From: Candidatus Thioglobus sp.
GTDB lineage: Bacteria > Pseudomonadota > Gammaproteobacteria > PS1 > Pseudothioglobaceae
NCBI GenBank assembly: GCA_028352435.1
Contig: JAOMMB010000003.1
Location: 1 to 64,000, forward strand
DNA length: 64,000 bases
Direction of reading: 5' to 3'
Both the position numbers and the translations under genes were made by a program. Below, piece by piece: positions 19,566 through 29,077 of this stretch. How positions within the stretch are numbered: position 1 is the first letter of the stretch; every line of letters begins with the position of its first letter. The notes under the pieces were generated by a model. The model was not told where the DNA came from. It ran no database searches and was given only the letters and a program-made list of their open reading frames with translations.

Positions 19566-20875
19566 TACAACAGCTGATCAACAGCCGCTTGAAACTCTAA
19601 TACAGATTTTTGATACTTAAGCGCAGCTTGTGCATAGCTTGAGCGAACCTCTTGAACGTTGTTTTGCGCTGAAATTACAAAACTAACTGGAGAATTTCCT
19701 AATTCATAGCGGCGTTTTTCTTCTTGCGCTCTAGACTTTGCAATTTCAATTCGAGCTTGATATGAATTTAAAAGCTTGGCTAAATGGTCGACTTTCTTGT
19801 CAAGTACACTTGCCTGAATGGTTAGCTTTAACAACAACTCAGCTGTATTTTCTTTGGCCTTAGTAATTTCTATTTGGGTTTTTCCTAGTGCAGATTTTGC
19901 TTTCGTATTACCCAATGGATAACTTAGGCCTAATCCTACATTCCAAATATCATCTATATCTCGCCCAGCGCCTAAATTTAAATCTAGCTTTAACTCGGTG
20001 TTATTTTTATCACTTTTTAATTGTCTTGTAAGCAGCTCTTGCTCAAGCTTTGCCACTTTCATTTCAGTAGTGTTTACTTGTAAATGTTTGCGCAAATTTC
20101 CCAAATTTGATTGATATAATTGATATAAATCAAACTCGCTACTCATAGATTGAGCAGGCATATCAAGAGTGATCGCAAGCTCTTGCTTTAATAAATCTAA
20201 ATCTTGCTCAGCTTGCAGATGCTTCTGATAGGCGCGCTGATAGGCATCTTCTTGTAACAATACATCCACCTTATCAACCACTGATTGAGAAAACTTATCT
20301 TTTACAAGCTTCAACTCTTTCTCAGCCAGTTCAAGTCGGCTACTCGTTAAAGAAAACTGTTGCTGAGCATGGCTTAAATCTACCAGCTTAAATAATTGAG
20401 TCAATACAAATGCCTCTTCACTTTGCTCTAATTTAAGCGAGGTGATATCAGTTTTAATACTTGATAAGTCAGTTAACAATCGATCGTTAACACCATTTAC
20501 ATTTTTTAGCAAAGGTAATGTGTAATTAACCAAAAATTTATCACTGGTTAATGCAGTTGTTTTACTCGAGATATCACTCCAAGACTTACTAATGGAAACA
20601 TCTGCACCCGTTTTTACCAACTTGTGCGTTGCAGTGATGCTGCCACTAGAGATTTGTTTATTTAGCTTATTTTCAGAGTCTATTGAGCTTCCAAGTACCC
20701 AATCCTGATTGGCAGTGCTAGCAACATAATCAAGCTGTGAAGATTGCTTCTCAAGACCTTGCTGAGTGAAAAATGGATGTGTGTTTTTTAAACGATCAAC
20801 AAATTCAATTTGGGTCATTGCCGTAGCATTTGTGCTTAATAATAAAGCAATACTTAAATTTAGAGTTTTGTTCAT
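19565..20875 (-). CDS. TolC-family outer membrane efflux protein
   Basis: The 436-residue exported protein has a clear N-terminal signal (hydrophobic run then ATA at about residue 19) and long alpha-helical, coiled-coil-rich repeats typical of the TolC/OEP family (PF02321). TolC forms the trimeric outer-membrane duct for RND, MFS or type I exporters, but no inner-membrane partner lies next to it. It overlaps aroK by four bases (ATGA) upstream and the M61 gene by one base downstream. Which pump it serves cannot be told from this context. Confidence 0.82.
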   Translation of the reverse strand: MNKTLNLSIALLLSTNATAMTQIEFVDRLKNTHPFFTQQGLEKQSSQLDYVASTANQDWVLGSSIDSENKLNKQISSGSITATHKLVKTGADVSISKSWSDISSKTTALTSDKFLVNYTLPLLKNVNGVNDRLLTDLSSIKTDITSLKLEQSEEAFVLTQLFKLVDLSHAQQQFSLTSSRLELAEKELKLVKDKFSQSVVDKVDVLLQEDAYQRAYQKHLQAEQDLDLLKQELAITLDMPAQSMSSEFDLYQLYQSNLGNLRKHLQVNTTEMKVAKLEQELLTRQLKSDKNNTELKLDLNLGAGRDIDDIWNVGLGLSYPLGNTKAKSALGKTQIEITKAKENTAELLLKLTIQASVLDKKVDHLAKLLNSYQARIEIAKSRAQEEKRRYELGNSPVSFVISAQNNVQEVRSSYAQAALKYQKSVLEFQAAVDQLL

Positions 20876-21393
20876 TTTGCAATAGATTTTGTAATTTCGT
20901 TAATAATAGCGTATAGCTTCTTGCCCGTGGTGTCAATCACTATATCGGCTACTTCTTGGTAAAAAGATTCACGAGCCTTAAGTATATCTTTAATGGTTTG
21001 CTCTCGATTAGTAGAACGCTCCAACAAAGGTCTAGATTTTGATCTGGCAGTACGATTGACCAACTGCTCAACACTTGATGACAAATACACCACAAAGCTA
21101 TTATGTTTTAATAATTCTCGATTCTCAGGCTTGATAACAATACCGCCACCCGTTGCGATAACAATATTAGAAATCTCACATAAATCAGCCAACATGCTAG
21201 TTTCGCGATTGCGAAAACCCTCTTCGCCTTCCACATCAAAAATATGATCAATAGCAACGCCGGTACGAGCAACAATTTCAAAATCTGAATCAAAAAAATC
21301 ACGCTTAAGCACACAGGCTAGGCGTCGACCAACCGAAGTTTTGCCAGAACCCATTGGTCCGACTAAAACAATATTGGTCACTTTATCAGGCAT
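20872..21393 (-). CDS. aroK: Shikimate kinase
   Basis: This enzyme phosphorylates shikimate in aromatic amino acid synthesis. The Walker A is GPMGSGKTSVGR near residue 12. The SDFEI segment (the shikimate-binding Asp), the GGG loop in IATGGGIVIK and the lid RSRPLL are all visible. The length of 173 residues is normal. The gene lies six bases after the small zinc-finger gene and overlaps tolC by four. aroB, the usual neighbour, is absent here. Confidence 0.95.
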   Translation of the reverse strand: MPDKVTNIVLVGPMGSGKTSVGRRLACVLKRDFFDSDFEIVARTGVAIDHIFDVEGEEGFRNRETSMLADLCEISNIVIATGGGIVIKPENRELLKHNSFVVYLSSSVEQLVNRTARSKSRPLLERSTNREQTIKDILKARESFYQEVADIVIDTTGKKLYAIINEITKSIAK

Positions 21394-21399
21394 TATTAA

Positions 21400-21591
21400 T
21401 TAAATCAGTTCGTAACTTGCGCCGCAATAAGGACAAGTACCTTTGCCTTTATCATCAAACTGGATAAATACTTTCGGGTGCATATTCCATTGTTGTACAT
21501 CTTCTGGCGGACAGTGAAATGGCAAGTCTTTAGCCTCCACATTAGAGTGACTTACATATTGCTGTTGAGAATCGCCTACTATTTCATTCAT
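21400..21591 (-). CDS. Zinc-finger CHCC domain protein
   Basis: This 63-residue protein resembles the zf-CHCC family (NDUFS6-like). A Cys at HCPP, a conserved His at NMHPKVFI and the C-terminal CPYCGASYEL give the C-H-C-C zinc ligands. The ATG at 21591 overlaps the ilvE stop as ATGA, so it is preferred to an upstream in-frame start at 21615. The role is unknown; bacterial members are widely conserved small proteins. It lies between ilvE and aroK. Confidence 0.85.
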   Translation of the reverse strand: MNEIVGDSQQQYVSHSNVEAKDLPFHCPPEDVQQWNMHPKVFIQFDDKGKGTCPYCGASYELI

Positions 21592-22520
21592 TGACACTGT
21601 CCTTTTGCAATCCAAGATTGATACTGCTTATTACGTCCATAAACACAATCAAAATAAAGGCTTTGCAATACTTCAGTCACAGGCCCACGAGAACCGTTGC
21701 CAATAGTGCGATTATCTAATTCACGAATTGGTGTAACTTCCGCTGCAGTGCCTGTAAAGAAAGCCTCATCGGCGCAATAAACCTCATCACGAGTAATACG
21801 TTTTTCTACAACCTTGTAGCCCAAATCAGTGGCCAATGTGAATATTGCATCACGCGTAATACCTGCTAAAGCAGAAGTTAAATCTGGCGTGTAAATAACA
21901 CCATCACGCACGATAAAGAAGTTCTCACCACTACCTTCTGCTACAAAACCATCCACATCTAACAATAATGCTTCATCGTAACCATCTGTTAGCGCTTCTT
22001 GAAGTGCCAACATTGAATTAATGTAGTTACCGTTAGCTTTGGCTTTAGTCATAGAAATATTAACATGATGGCGCGTATAGCTTGAAGTCTTAATACGAAT
22101 ACCATTTTTCATATTATCTTCGCCCAAGTATGAACCCCATTCCCACGCAGCAATAATCGTATGAACTTTCAAGCCATCAGCACGAAGCCCCATGCCTTCT
22201 GAGCCATAAAAACACATTGGACGAATATAGGCACTATCCAAGTTATTCTTAGCAACCGCATCTTTTTGCGCTTGGTTAATTTCTTCTTTAGAAAAACCAA
22301 TATCCATATTCATAATTTTGGCTGAATTAAATAAGCGATCTGTATGCTCTTCAAGTCTAAAAATCGCTGGACCAGTAGCAGTTTCATAGGCACGAACACC
22401 TTCAAAAACGCCCATGCCGTAATGAAGCGTATGCGTTAATACATGAACCTTAGCCTCACGCCAATCTACCCACTCACCATCAAACCAAATTAAACCATCT
22501 CTGTCGTCAAATCCTGGCAT
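21588..22520 (-). CDS. ilvE: Branched-chain amino acid aminotransferase
   Basis: IlvE is a PLP fold type IV enzyme that performs the last step of Val, Leu and Ile synthesis with glutamate. The fold type IV signature GMGVFEGVRAY near residue 36, the Lys-containing SMTKAKANGNY segment and the EGSGENFFIV loop are visible. The 310-residue length is usual. It lies two bases after lysC and is coupled to the zinc-finger gene. Confidence 0.95.
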   Translation of the reverse strand: MPGFDDRDGLIWFDGEWVDWREAKVHVLTHTLHYGMGVFEGVRAYETATGPAIFRLEEHTDRLFNSAKIMNMDIGFSKEEINQAQKDAVAKNNLDSAYIRPMCFYGSEGMGLRADGLKVHTIIAAWEWGSYLGEDNMKNGIRIKTSSYTRHHVNISMTKAKANGNYINSMLALQEALTDGYDEALLLDVDGFVAEGSGENFFIVRDGVIYTPDLTSALAGITRDAIFTLATDLGYKVVEKRITRDEVYCADEAFFTGTAAEVTPIRELDNRTIGNGSRGPVTEVLQSLYFDCVYGRNKQYQSWIAKGQCQ

Positions 22521-22522
22521 TT

Positions 22523-23746
22523 TTACTCCTTATCCATTTCAAACGCACTGTGCAATGAGCGCACAGCTAGTTCTAAATATTTTTCATCAATCACCACTGA
22601 AATCTTAATCTCACTAGTAGAAATCATTTGGATGTTAATTCCTTCATGATGCAGCACTTCAAACATCTGTGAAGCAATACCTGCATGTGAGCGCATACCA
22701 AGCCCTACTAACGACACTTTAACAACCTTGTCATCACTTTGCACGCCAATAGCGCCAAGCTCTTCACAAACTATTTCTAAAATACTTAGCGCTTTGGCAA
22801 AATCATTACGATGAACAGTAAAAGCAAAGTTAGTCAGCCCTTCTCGAGCAGATACACTTTGTACAATCATATCAACTTCAATGTTCGCACTACTAATCGC
22901 TTTGAGAATTTTAAAGGCAATACCTGGCTTATCTGGTACACCAATTAAGCTTAATTTTGCCTCATCTTGATTATGCGCAATGCCTGAAATAACTGCTTGT
23001 TCCACAATGTTTTCCTCACTAGTAATTAATGTACCAACTGGGTTATCAATCAATGATGACAACACCCTTAAAGGTACTTTGTATTTTGATGCAAACTCAA
23101 CAGAGCGAATTTGCAAAACTTTAGAGCCGAGTGATGCCATCTCCAGCATCTCCTCATAGCTCACTGATTTCATTTTACGAGCATTTGGCTCAATACGAGG
23201 ATCAGTGGTGTACACACCATCCACATCCGTGTAAATCTGGCACTCGTCTGCTTTAAGTGCTGCAGCTAATGCCACAGCAGTTGTGTCTGAGCCGCCCCGA
23301 CCAAGTGTTGTAATATGGCCATGCTCATCAATACCTTGAAAGCCAGCAACGACAACAACCTTACCTGCATTTAAACTGGCATGAATACGATGATCATCGA
23401 TTGATTTAATACGTGCCTTGCCGTGTTCAGAGTCGGTAACAATTCGCACCTGAGAGCCTAAATAACTAATCGCATCACAACCCAATTGCTGAAGCGCCAT
23501 AGATAACAATGAAATAGTGACTTGCTCGCCTGTAGTTAGCAGCATGTCCATCTCACGCAGTGAAGGTACATCTTGAATTTCCTGCGCTAAAGCAGTCATT
23601 CGATTAGTCTCCCCACTCATGGCAGAAACGCTTACCACCAGCTGGTCGCCACCATCTGCAAATGCTTTAATTTTTTGCGCAACAGCTTGTATTCGCTCAA
23701 CCGAGCCTACTGATGTTCCGCCATATTTTTGTACAATTAACGCCAT
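22523..23746 (-). CDS. lysC: Aspartate kinase
   Basis: This enzyme phosphorylates aspartate, the first step to Lys, Thr, Met and diaminopimelate. The N-terminal VQKYGGTSVGS motif, the TTLGRGGSDTTAVAL motif and two C-terminal ACT domains (about residues 265-407) are visible. The 407-residue length and form match the alpha/beta-type monofunctional kinases subject to feedback. The ATG at 23746 is preferred to the in-frame TTG two codons upstream. The gene heads the overlapping run lysC-ilvE-zf-aroK. Confidence 0.95.
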   Translation of the reverse strand: MALIVQKYGGTSVGSVERIQAVAQKIKAFADGGDQLVVSVSAMSGETNRMTALAQEIQDVPSLREMDMLLTTGEQVTISLLSMALQQLGCDAISYLGSQVRIVTDSEHGKARIKSIDDHRIHASLNAGKVVVVAGFQGIDEHGHITTLGRGGSDTTAVALAAALKADECQIYTDVDGVYTTDPRIEPNARKMKSVSYEEMLEMASLGSKVLQIRSVEFASKYKVPLRVLSSLIDNPVGTLITSEENIVEQAVISGIAHNQDEAKLSLIGVPDKPGIAFKILKAISSANIEVDMIVQSVSAREGLTNFAFTVHRNDFAKALSILEIVCEELGAIGVQSDDKVVKVSLVGLGMRSHAGIASQMFEVLHHEGINIQMISTSEIKISVVIDEKYLELAVRSLHSAFEMDKE

Positions 23747-23793
23747 TAACAATAAATCTTATAAATAATTAATGAATTATACTTTAGAGATTA

Positions 23794-25959
23794 TTATTTA
23801 GAGCTAGTTTCGTACTTAGTAATAATATCTTTTATTTTTTTAGAAACATCAATATCCGGATCCATCTCAATTGCTTTTTTATACATCTTAATGCCCTCTG
23901 CTTTATTTTTCAAAAGATCAAATTCAATCATGCCTAAATTTATGTAGTTTTCAGCCGTAGGAAATCTCTTAATTGCATCTTGATAAATATATCGAGCATA
24001 TTGATAATCTCTAACGCTAATTGCTACAAACCCTACATCTTTATGATAAGGGCCAAAATTGTGCCGATCTTTAAAATATTCAAAATTATCTTTCATTCTC
24101 TGGTAAACAACTTTAGCGTCTTTTGACCTACCATCTTCAGCTAATGAGCGCACCAAATAAGACAAAGCTTTAACGTTTTTAGAGTCAAAAGATAAAATAA
24201 ACTCCAATATTTTTTTTTCCATTATTAAATCCTCTTTCAGTCCACCAGATCGATATATTAGAGCAAGATTTAATAAAGCTTTTGTATTAAATGGTGAAAT
24301 GTCAATCGCTTTTTTTAAATACAGAATTGCAGTCTCAAAACTTTCTAGATTAATCAAGCCTTCTGCAGTAAGAATATAATAATTAGGTGCAAAATTATTA
24401 TATTCTAAAGCCTTCAAGGTTATTAACACTTGCGATTCAGCCTTAAGCCTTACCAGTCCTTTAGAGTCGCTTATTGAGCTTGTAAATTTACTTAAGTCCG
24501 CCTTACTAAATGATCTTGCAAAAGAATAATAATGCTCTGCCAATATCCATCGATATGAAAAAAATGAAGTTAAAATTGAAAAAATAACAGTAACAATTAA
24601 TACTGATAAGAGCTTCTTTTTATTACTAAAATAAGTATAGGTATTAAACTCATCAATTGGTTTTTCAGATAGTACAATTATAGCAAAATATACTAAAACT
24701 AAAAATGCAGGCAAATACACTCGTACTGGAAACGAAACTAGTGAAACTACAGAGAAACCAACTAGACCTAAACTCAAGCCTAAAACTAATAATCTATTTT
24801 TATGACTAGTATTTATTAATACTCTCCATGCTCTTATAACAACCAAATAAACTAACCAAAGTAGTAATACATAACCAACCAAGCCAAAGTTAGCAAAGAT
24901 CTCTAAATAGTCATTATGTAGTCTTTCTAAACGAACCTTCTCATTAAAAAAATTATCTTTCATTATTCGATCGTAATACAAAGGATATGATTCAGGCCAC
25001 TGACCAACGCCAACACCGATTATTGGGTGCTCTTTAATCATCTCAATAGTATTCACCCAAGCAGGAATTCTTGATGACACCCCTTCTATGTCAATTTTTT
25101 TAGCAAACTCGAGCTTATTACTACCACGATGAAAAGATCCTTCTGTATTAAAGTTAGCTACAAAAATCAAGGAAAGTGCTATTCCAACTACTGCAATAAA
25201 CTTCTTTTTTATTTGATCATCAAATTTGACAAACGATTGATCTTTGTTTTTAAACCTATCTAACAATATAAATACTAACAATATAGCCAACTCCACTGCC
25301 ATAGCAACCCAAGCTTGACGCGCTGCAGCATTCATCAAATACCAAAACCCGAGAATAATTGCCACTGAGTATCGGGCAATCGAAAAGCTATTTCTTGCTG
25401 AAAGAAAAAACACCATGCTGAGTGGTAATACCATGACCACAAAGTGAGACGCCATATTTTTATTGCCAAATGTAGCAGAAGGTTTTGCCACCTGGGCAAA
25501 TACATTTTGAATTAAATAGTTATCAGGAAAATAATATTGCACCAGCCCGATAATTGTCACTATACTCATCGAAATAACCAATCCTTTCGGTATTTTTTTG
25601 AGTAAATTGTCGCCCTTAAAAGAATTAATAATTAAGGTAAAAATAAGAGCACTAGAGGTAAATTGAGCTAACATTATTGTGGCGAGGTAGCCATCCTCCA
25701 CCCATAGTAAAGTAATAAAAGACCAGGCTAAAAAACCCCATATTGGCAAATATAAAGGGGTTTTTACAAACGATATCTGTTTTTCCTTGTATTGAATGTA
25801 AATCCACCAAGTTAAAGCGATCATAACAGTAAATACACCCCATGCCGTTTTAAATAGTTCTGGCGTTGCATTGATCCAACCTATATCTGGGCGAATTGGT
25901 GTCAATAAAGGCATAATTGCTATTAGTAATATGATAAATCTTGGTAAATAATATTGCAT
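23794..25959 (-). CDS. O-antigen ligase family membrane protein with TPR tail
   Basis: The 721-residue protein has about twelve hydrophobic segments in the first 470 residues, with the Wzy/WaaL signature region IGVGVGQWPESYP and a long periplasmic loop. A soluble helical TPR-like tail covers residues about 540-715. This architecture matches WaaL/PglL-type ligases that transfer lipid-linked glycans to lipid A core or to protein. No other glycan-assembly gene lies beside it, except a decayed sugar-epimerase tail at 43181. Its gene carries many A/T-rich codons and stands alone between terminators. Confidence 0.82.
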   Translation of the reverse strand: MQYYLPRFIILLIAIMPLLTPIRPDIGWINATPELFKTAWGVFTVMIALTWWIYIQYKEKQISFVKTPLYLPIWGFLAWSFITLLWVEDGYLATIMLAQFTSSALIFTLIINSFKGDNLLKKIPKGLVISMSIVTIIGLVQYYFPDNYLIQNVFAQVAKPSATFGNKNMASHFVVMVLPLSMVFFLSARNSFSIARYSVAIILGFWYLMNAAARQAWVAMAVELAILLVFILLDRFKNKDQSFVKFDDQIKKKFIAVVGIALSLIFVANFNTEGSFHRGSNKLEFAKKIDIEGVSSRIPAWVNTIEMIKEHPIIGVGVGQWPESYPLYYDRIMKDNFFNEKVRLERLHNDYLEIFANFGLVGYVLLLWLVYLVVIRAWRVLINTSHKNRLLVLGLSLGLVGFSVVSLVSFPVRVYLPAFLVLVYFAIIVLSEKPIDEFNTYTYFSNKKKLLSVLIVTVIFSILTSFFSYRWILAEHYYSFARSFSKADLSKFTSSISDSKGLVRLKAESQVLITLKALEYNNFAPNYYILTAEGLINLESFETAILYLKKAIDISPFNTKALLNLALIYRSGGLKEDLIMEKKILEFILSFDSKNVKALSYLVRSLAEDGRSKDAKVVYQRMKDNFEYFKDRHNFGPYHKDVGFVAISVRDYQYARYIYQDAIKRFPTAENYINLGMIEFDLLKNKAEGIKMYKKAIEMDPDIDVSKKIKDIITKYETSSK

Positions 25960-26005
25960 ATATATTGAATTAATTAATTAATTTTCATTCAGGGCATTCT
26001 AAAGT

Positions 26006-26033
26006 AAAAAAGTCCGCAATTAAGCGGACTTTT
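26006..26033 (-). terminator. Intrinsic terminator after the RND exporter gene
   Basis: AAGTCCGC and GCGGACTT flank a six-base loop, with T runs on the minus-strand 3' side. It serves the gene ending at 26054 and insulates the O-antigen ligase gene. Confidence 0.85.
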
Positions 26034-26053
26034 AAGTAGCTTTATTTAAAAAT

Positions 26054-28933
26054 CTATTTTTTACCAAACACGTATTTTGGTTTAAAGATATAAACCATTA
26101 ACGGGATGATAGTTAGTGCTAAAACCACATCAATGATTAGCGCTTCGGAGATGAACACACCCAGTGCCCAAGTGTTAGCTAGTTGAGTCATTAATAGTGG
26201 AATAAAGCTGGCTAGTAACACCACAATTGATGCAAATACCGCAGCACCTGTTGTTTCAAGTGTATTTTGCAATGATTTAGCCCACTGCCCACCGGTTAGT
26301 TGCATCTCTTCACGTAGGCGAGAGATCATGTAAATTCCGTAGTCAACACCCAGTCCCATCGCAATTGATAATGACACCAGCGTGGCGAAATGCAAATTAC
26401 CCGACCAATTTTCGACACTGGTAAAGTAAGCGCCTAAACCATATTGCCCGAACAGCGTAACCAGTAACGTAGAAGTTAGAATAGCTGCAATCAGTGGCGA
26501 GCCAAAAATAAGTGCTGCAATAACGAAAATTGCTAGCGCTGTAATTAATGGTGATTTAATGTATTCAACTTCAGCTACATCATGTGTTGCTTCTGTTGCA
26601 CCCAAGAATCCACCAACAGCCACGGTATCTGTACCACTATCTTCAATTGTTACCGTCTTGCCACTTTCTGGCATTAAGATCGTATCTCCTGATTTATAGC
26701 CCCATTCAACCAAATTAAAGCCTTTTTCATTCTCATTATCTTTAAAAAATTGCTGAATATCTTTAACTGTTTGATGCGTTTTAACCGGATCCATGGTGTT
26801 TACAAAGCCCATAATTACACCTTCATTCCATCCTTTAGCCACAAACGAATCCAAATCACCTGCATTGGTATTTGCCTCTAACAAGCCATTAAAACCTGTC
26901 ACAATTTCATTTGCATCTGGCACCCACTGTGGATCTTCAGGATCCCCATATACGTCCATATTTTGGCTAATAAATGCTTCGTTTGGCACATGGAAGTATT
27001 TAAGATTTGGCTCCTGACCTTCTGGTGTCATCATTAGCATGTTTACAATTTTCAAAAACTGAATGTACGAACCGGTAAAGCCAATATTTGGATGGGATCT
27101 CATCCAGTCTTCAGTTTTCTCAATCGCTGCCATTACCTCAGCATTGTTAAACGCACCTTGTGGCGCATCTTCATCTTCATCCCAACACGGTGTTCCTGGC
27201 GCTTGCGAACCATCATACGAACACGCTGGCAGCATTGGAAAATTTGCCACCTTGCCTTTAATTGGAATATTTACTGATATTACACCTGGCATTACCTCGC
27301 CCAAACGGCGCAAGTCAATATTCGCATCTGAATCGTATTTAAACGCAGCACGTGAATAGTTAATACCCACTTCAACACCCGGCATTGGGCTATCAACTGT
27401 TGGCTCAAATACTTTAGTTTGCACCGCACTCCACGCTACTAGAGCCACAACCATGCCAATTGGGATAATTTTCATCTTGCCCATAATGACGCTGGTTAAG
27501 GTTTTAGCCATGCCTTTTTCAAACTTAGAGGCCTCAACCATTGACGCATCAACTTGTGTGTTTTTACCTGGGAACATTGCCATTAAGATCGGCGCAATGG
27601 TAGTGGTGGTAATCAGAATTGTCATCATCCCGAACATACCAAAATAAGCATAAGCTTTGTAGAATGAAATATCTACAAATGACAAGGTAAAGAAACCCAC
27701 CATGTCAGTTACAATCGCCAAGGTTGCTGGCACAATCGTAGTAGCAATCGCGCGCTCTGCAGCACTCATTGGTAATATACCGTTAGTATGTAATTCACTC
27801 TGATAACGCCTAACTACCTGCACAGCGTGTCCCGTACCAATCGCCAACAGTAACATTGGCGTAAGTACCATCATTGTGGTTAGTTTATAAGCGGTAAAGC
27901 CCATTAAGCCCAAAGTGATAATAATCGTAGCAACGACACCAATCAGTGGGAACACCGAACCTCTCCAGCCTTTATTCAAGTACCAAAGCATCGCCACAAC
28001 AATCAAGAATGAAATCGCAAACAACCACCATTTTTGTACTAAGTCATACAACATAAAGGCCAAGAAATACGGTTCACCTGCAATGCGTACCTCTACTCTG
28101 TCGCCATGCTCAGCTTTAATTTCATCAACCAAAGCAATGGTTGAGGTTACCCATGGCAGGTAATCAGATTTTACTGTGTCTGCGTAGTCACCTACAATAA
28201 AGAAACCCTTAGCTTTACAAGTTTCATCATCATACCAGCCCTCTTGTGCAAACTCACAGCGCCTGCCGTCTTTAGCTTGTTTTAGCATTAGCATTGGTGC
28301 CAATACTGGGTTGGTTTCAATGCCTTTTTTAAGATGCGCCAGCTGCGTACCTGCCACTTGCTTATCTGTGGTGTTTATACCTGCAACTGGGATTAGTCTT
28401 TCAAACTTCAGCCCGCCATCTTCAGACGTGCCCATGTACTTAATCTTTTGCGCAGCAATATCCATAAAGTTGTTGCCACGTGAGTGCTTAAGCGCTACCA
28501 TATCGTTATGGGCTTTTTGCACCATGTTAACAAACCATGGCTGGTATACATCATCAAGGGTTTCCCATGCGCCACCAGCTGCTTCACAAATGTTCTGTGT
28601 CATCTTCACAGGGGCTGATTCGTTAATTCTTAAGCCTGTTTCAGGATCAAAATTAATAATCTGATCAGCATCAGAATACGGATCATCACCACCAACACAA
28701 TCTTTTAAAACAAAACCCACCACCATAATATTACCAAAGCCAAACTTCTGCTCACCATAGGCATTGGTAGCTACGTAGCGATTGGTTTCAGGCAATAGCG
28801 TATCTGGGTCATTACGAATATCCAAATCTTGGATAAAATAACCCATGAACAAAGTAAAAAATGCCATTAAGGCCAATATTAGCTTACGATTGGCAATTGC
28901 GAATGCGGCGTATCTTTTTGCAAAATTATTCAT
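26054..28933 (-). CDS. RND/MMPL superfamily exporter
   Basis: The 959-residue protein has the RND layout: a first membrane helix, a large periplasmic domain, a block of five or six helices, a second large periplasmic domain and a final helix block. Conserved IGTGHAVQVVRRY and MGLGVDYGIYMISRL segments occur in the two membrane blocks, as in MMPL/hopanoid-exporter-type RND proteins. It likely moves lipidic or hydrophobic substrates across the envelope. It is next to DUF1302 and DUF1329 genes, a recurrent three-gene module. The cargo is unknown. Confidence 0.88.
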   Translation of the reverse strand: MNNFAKRYAAFAIANRKLILALMAFFTLFMGYFIQDLDIRNDPDTLLPETNRYVATNAYGEQKFGFGNIMVVGFVLKDCVGGDDPYSDADQIINFDPETGLRINESAPVKMTQNICEAAGGAWETLDDVYQPWFVNMVQKAHNDMVALKHSRGNNFMDIAAQKIKYMGTSEDGGLKFERLIPVAGINTTDKQVAGTQLAHLKKGIETNPVLAPMLMLKQAKDGRRCEFAQEGWYDDETCKAKGFFIVGDYADTVKSDYLPWVTSTIALVDEIKAEHGDRVEVRIAGEPYFLAFMLYDLVQKWWLFAISFLIVVAMLWYLNKGWRGSVFPLIGVVATIIITLGLMGFTAYKLTTMMVLTPMLLLAIGTGHAVQVVRRYQSELHTNGILPMSAAERAIATTIVPATLAIVTDMVGFFTLSFVDISFYKAYAYFGMFGMMTILITTTTIAPILMAMFPGKNTQVDASMVEASKFEKGMAKTLTSVIMGKMKIIPIGMVVALVAWSAVQTKVFEPTVDSPMPGVEVGINYSRAAFKYDSDANIDLRRLGEVMPGVISVNIPIKGKVANFPMLPACSYDGSQAPGTPCWDEDEDAPQGAFNNAEVMAAIEKTEDWMRSHPNIGFTGSYIQFLKIVNMLMMTPEGQEPNLKYFHVPNEAFISQNMDVYGDPEDPQWVPDANEIVTGFNGLLEANTNAGDLDSFVAKGWNEGVIMGFVNTMDPVKTHQTVKDIQQFFKDNENEKGFNLVEWGYKSGDTILMPESGKTVTIEDSGTDTVAVGGFLGATEATHDVAEVEYIKSPLITALAIFVIAALIFGSPLIAAILTSTLLVTLFGQYGLGAYFTSVENWSGNLHFATLVSLSIAMGLGVDYGIYMISRLREEMQLTGGQWAKSLQNTLETTGAAVFASIVVLLASFIPLLMTQLANTWALGVFISEALIIDVVLALTIIPLMVYIFKPKYVFGKK

Positions 28934-29032
28934 GTTTATTCTTCCCTAGAATGCTAAATGGTTAATTGATAATATTGTATGTTATGAAGCTTTTTTACCG
29001 ATAAATCTGAACTAAGCTCAAAGTCTATGGGT

Positions 29033-29062
29033 AAAAAAGCCCGCATAAAGCAGGCTTTTTTT
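29033..29062 (-). terminator. Terminator between DUF1302 and RND exporter genes
   Basis: The stem AAGCC-GC / GC-GGCTT, with one mismatch and an AT-rich loop, has T runs on the minus-strand side. It suggests partial uncoupling of the module's genes. Confidence 0.75.
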
Positions 29063-29077
29063 AGGTTTTAAATAATC

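Noticed and set aside
28934-29077. Small gene between DUF1302 and RND exporter
   Set aside because: Only a terminator and leader sequence are visible, with no good start and stop pair.
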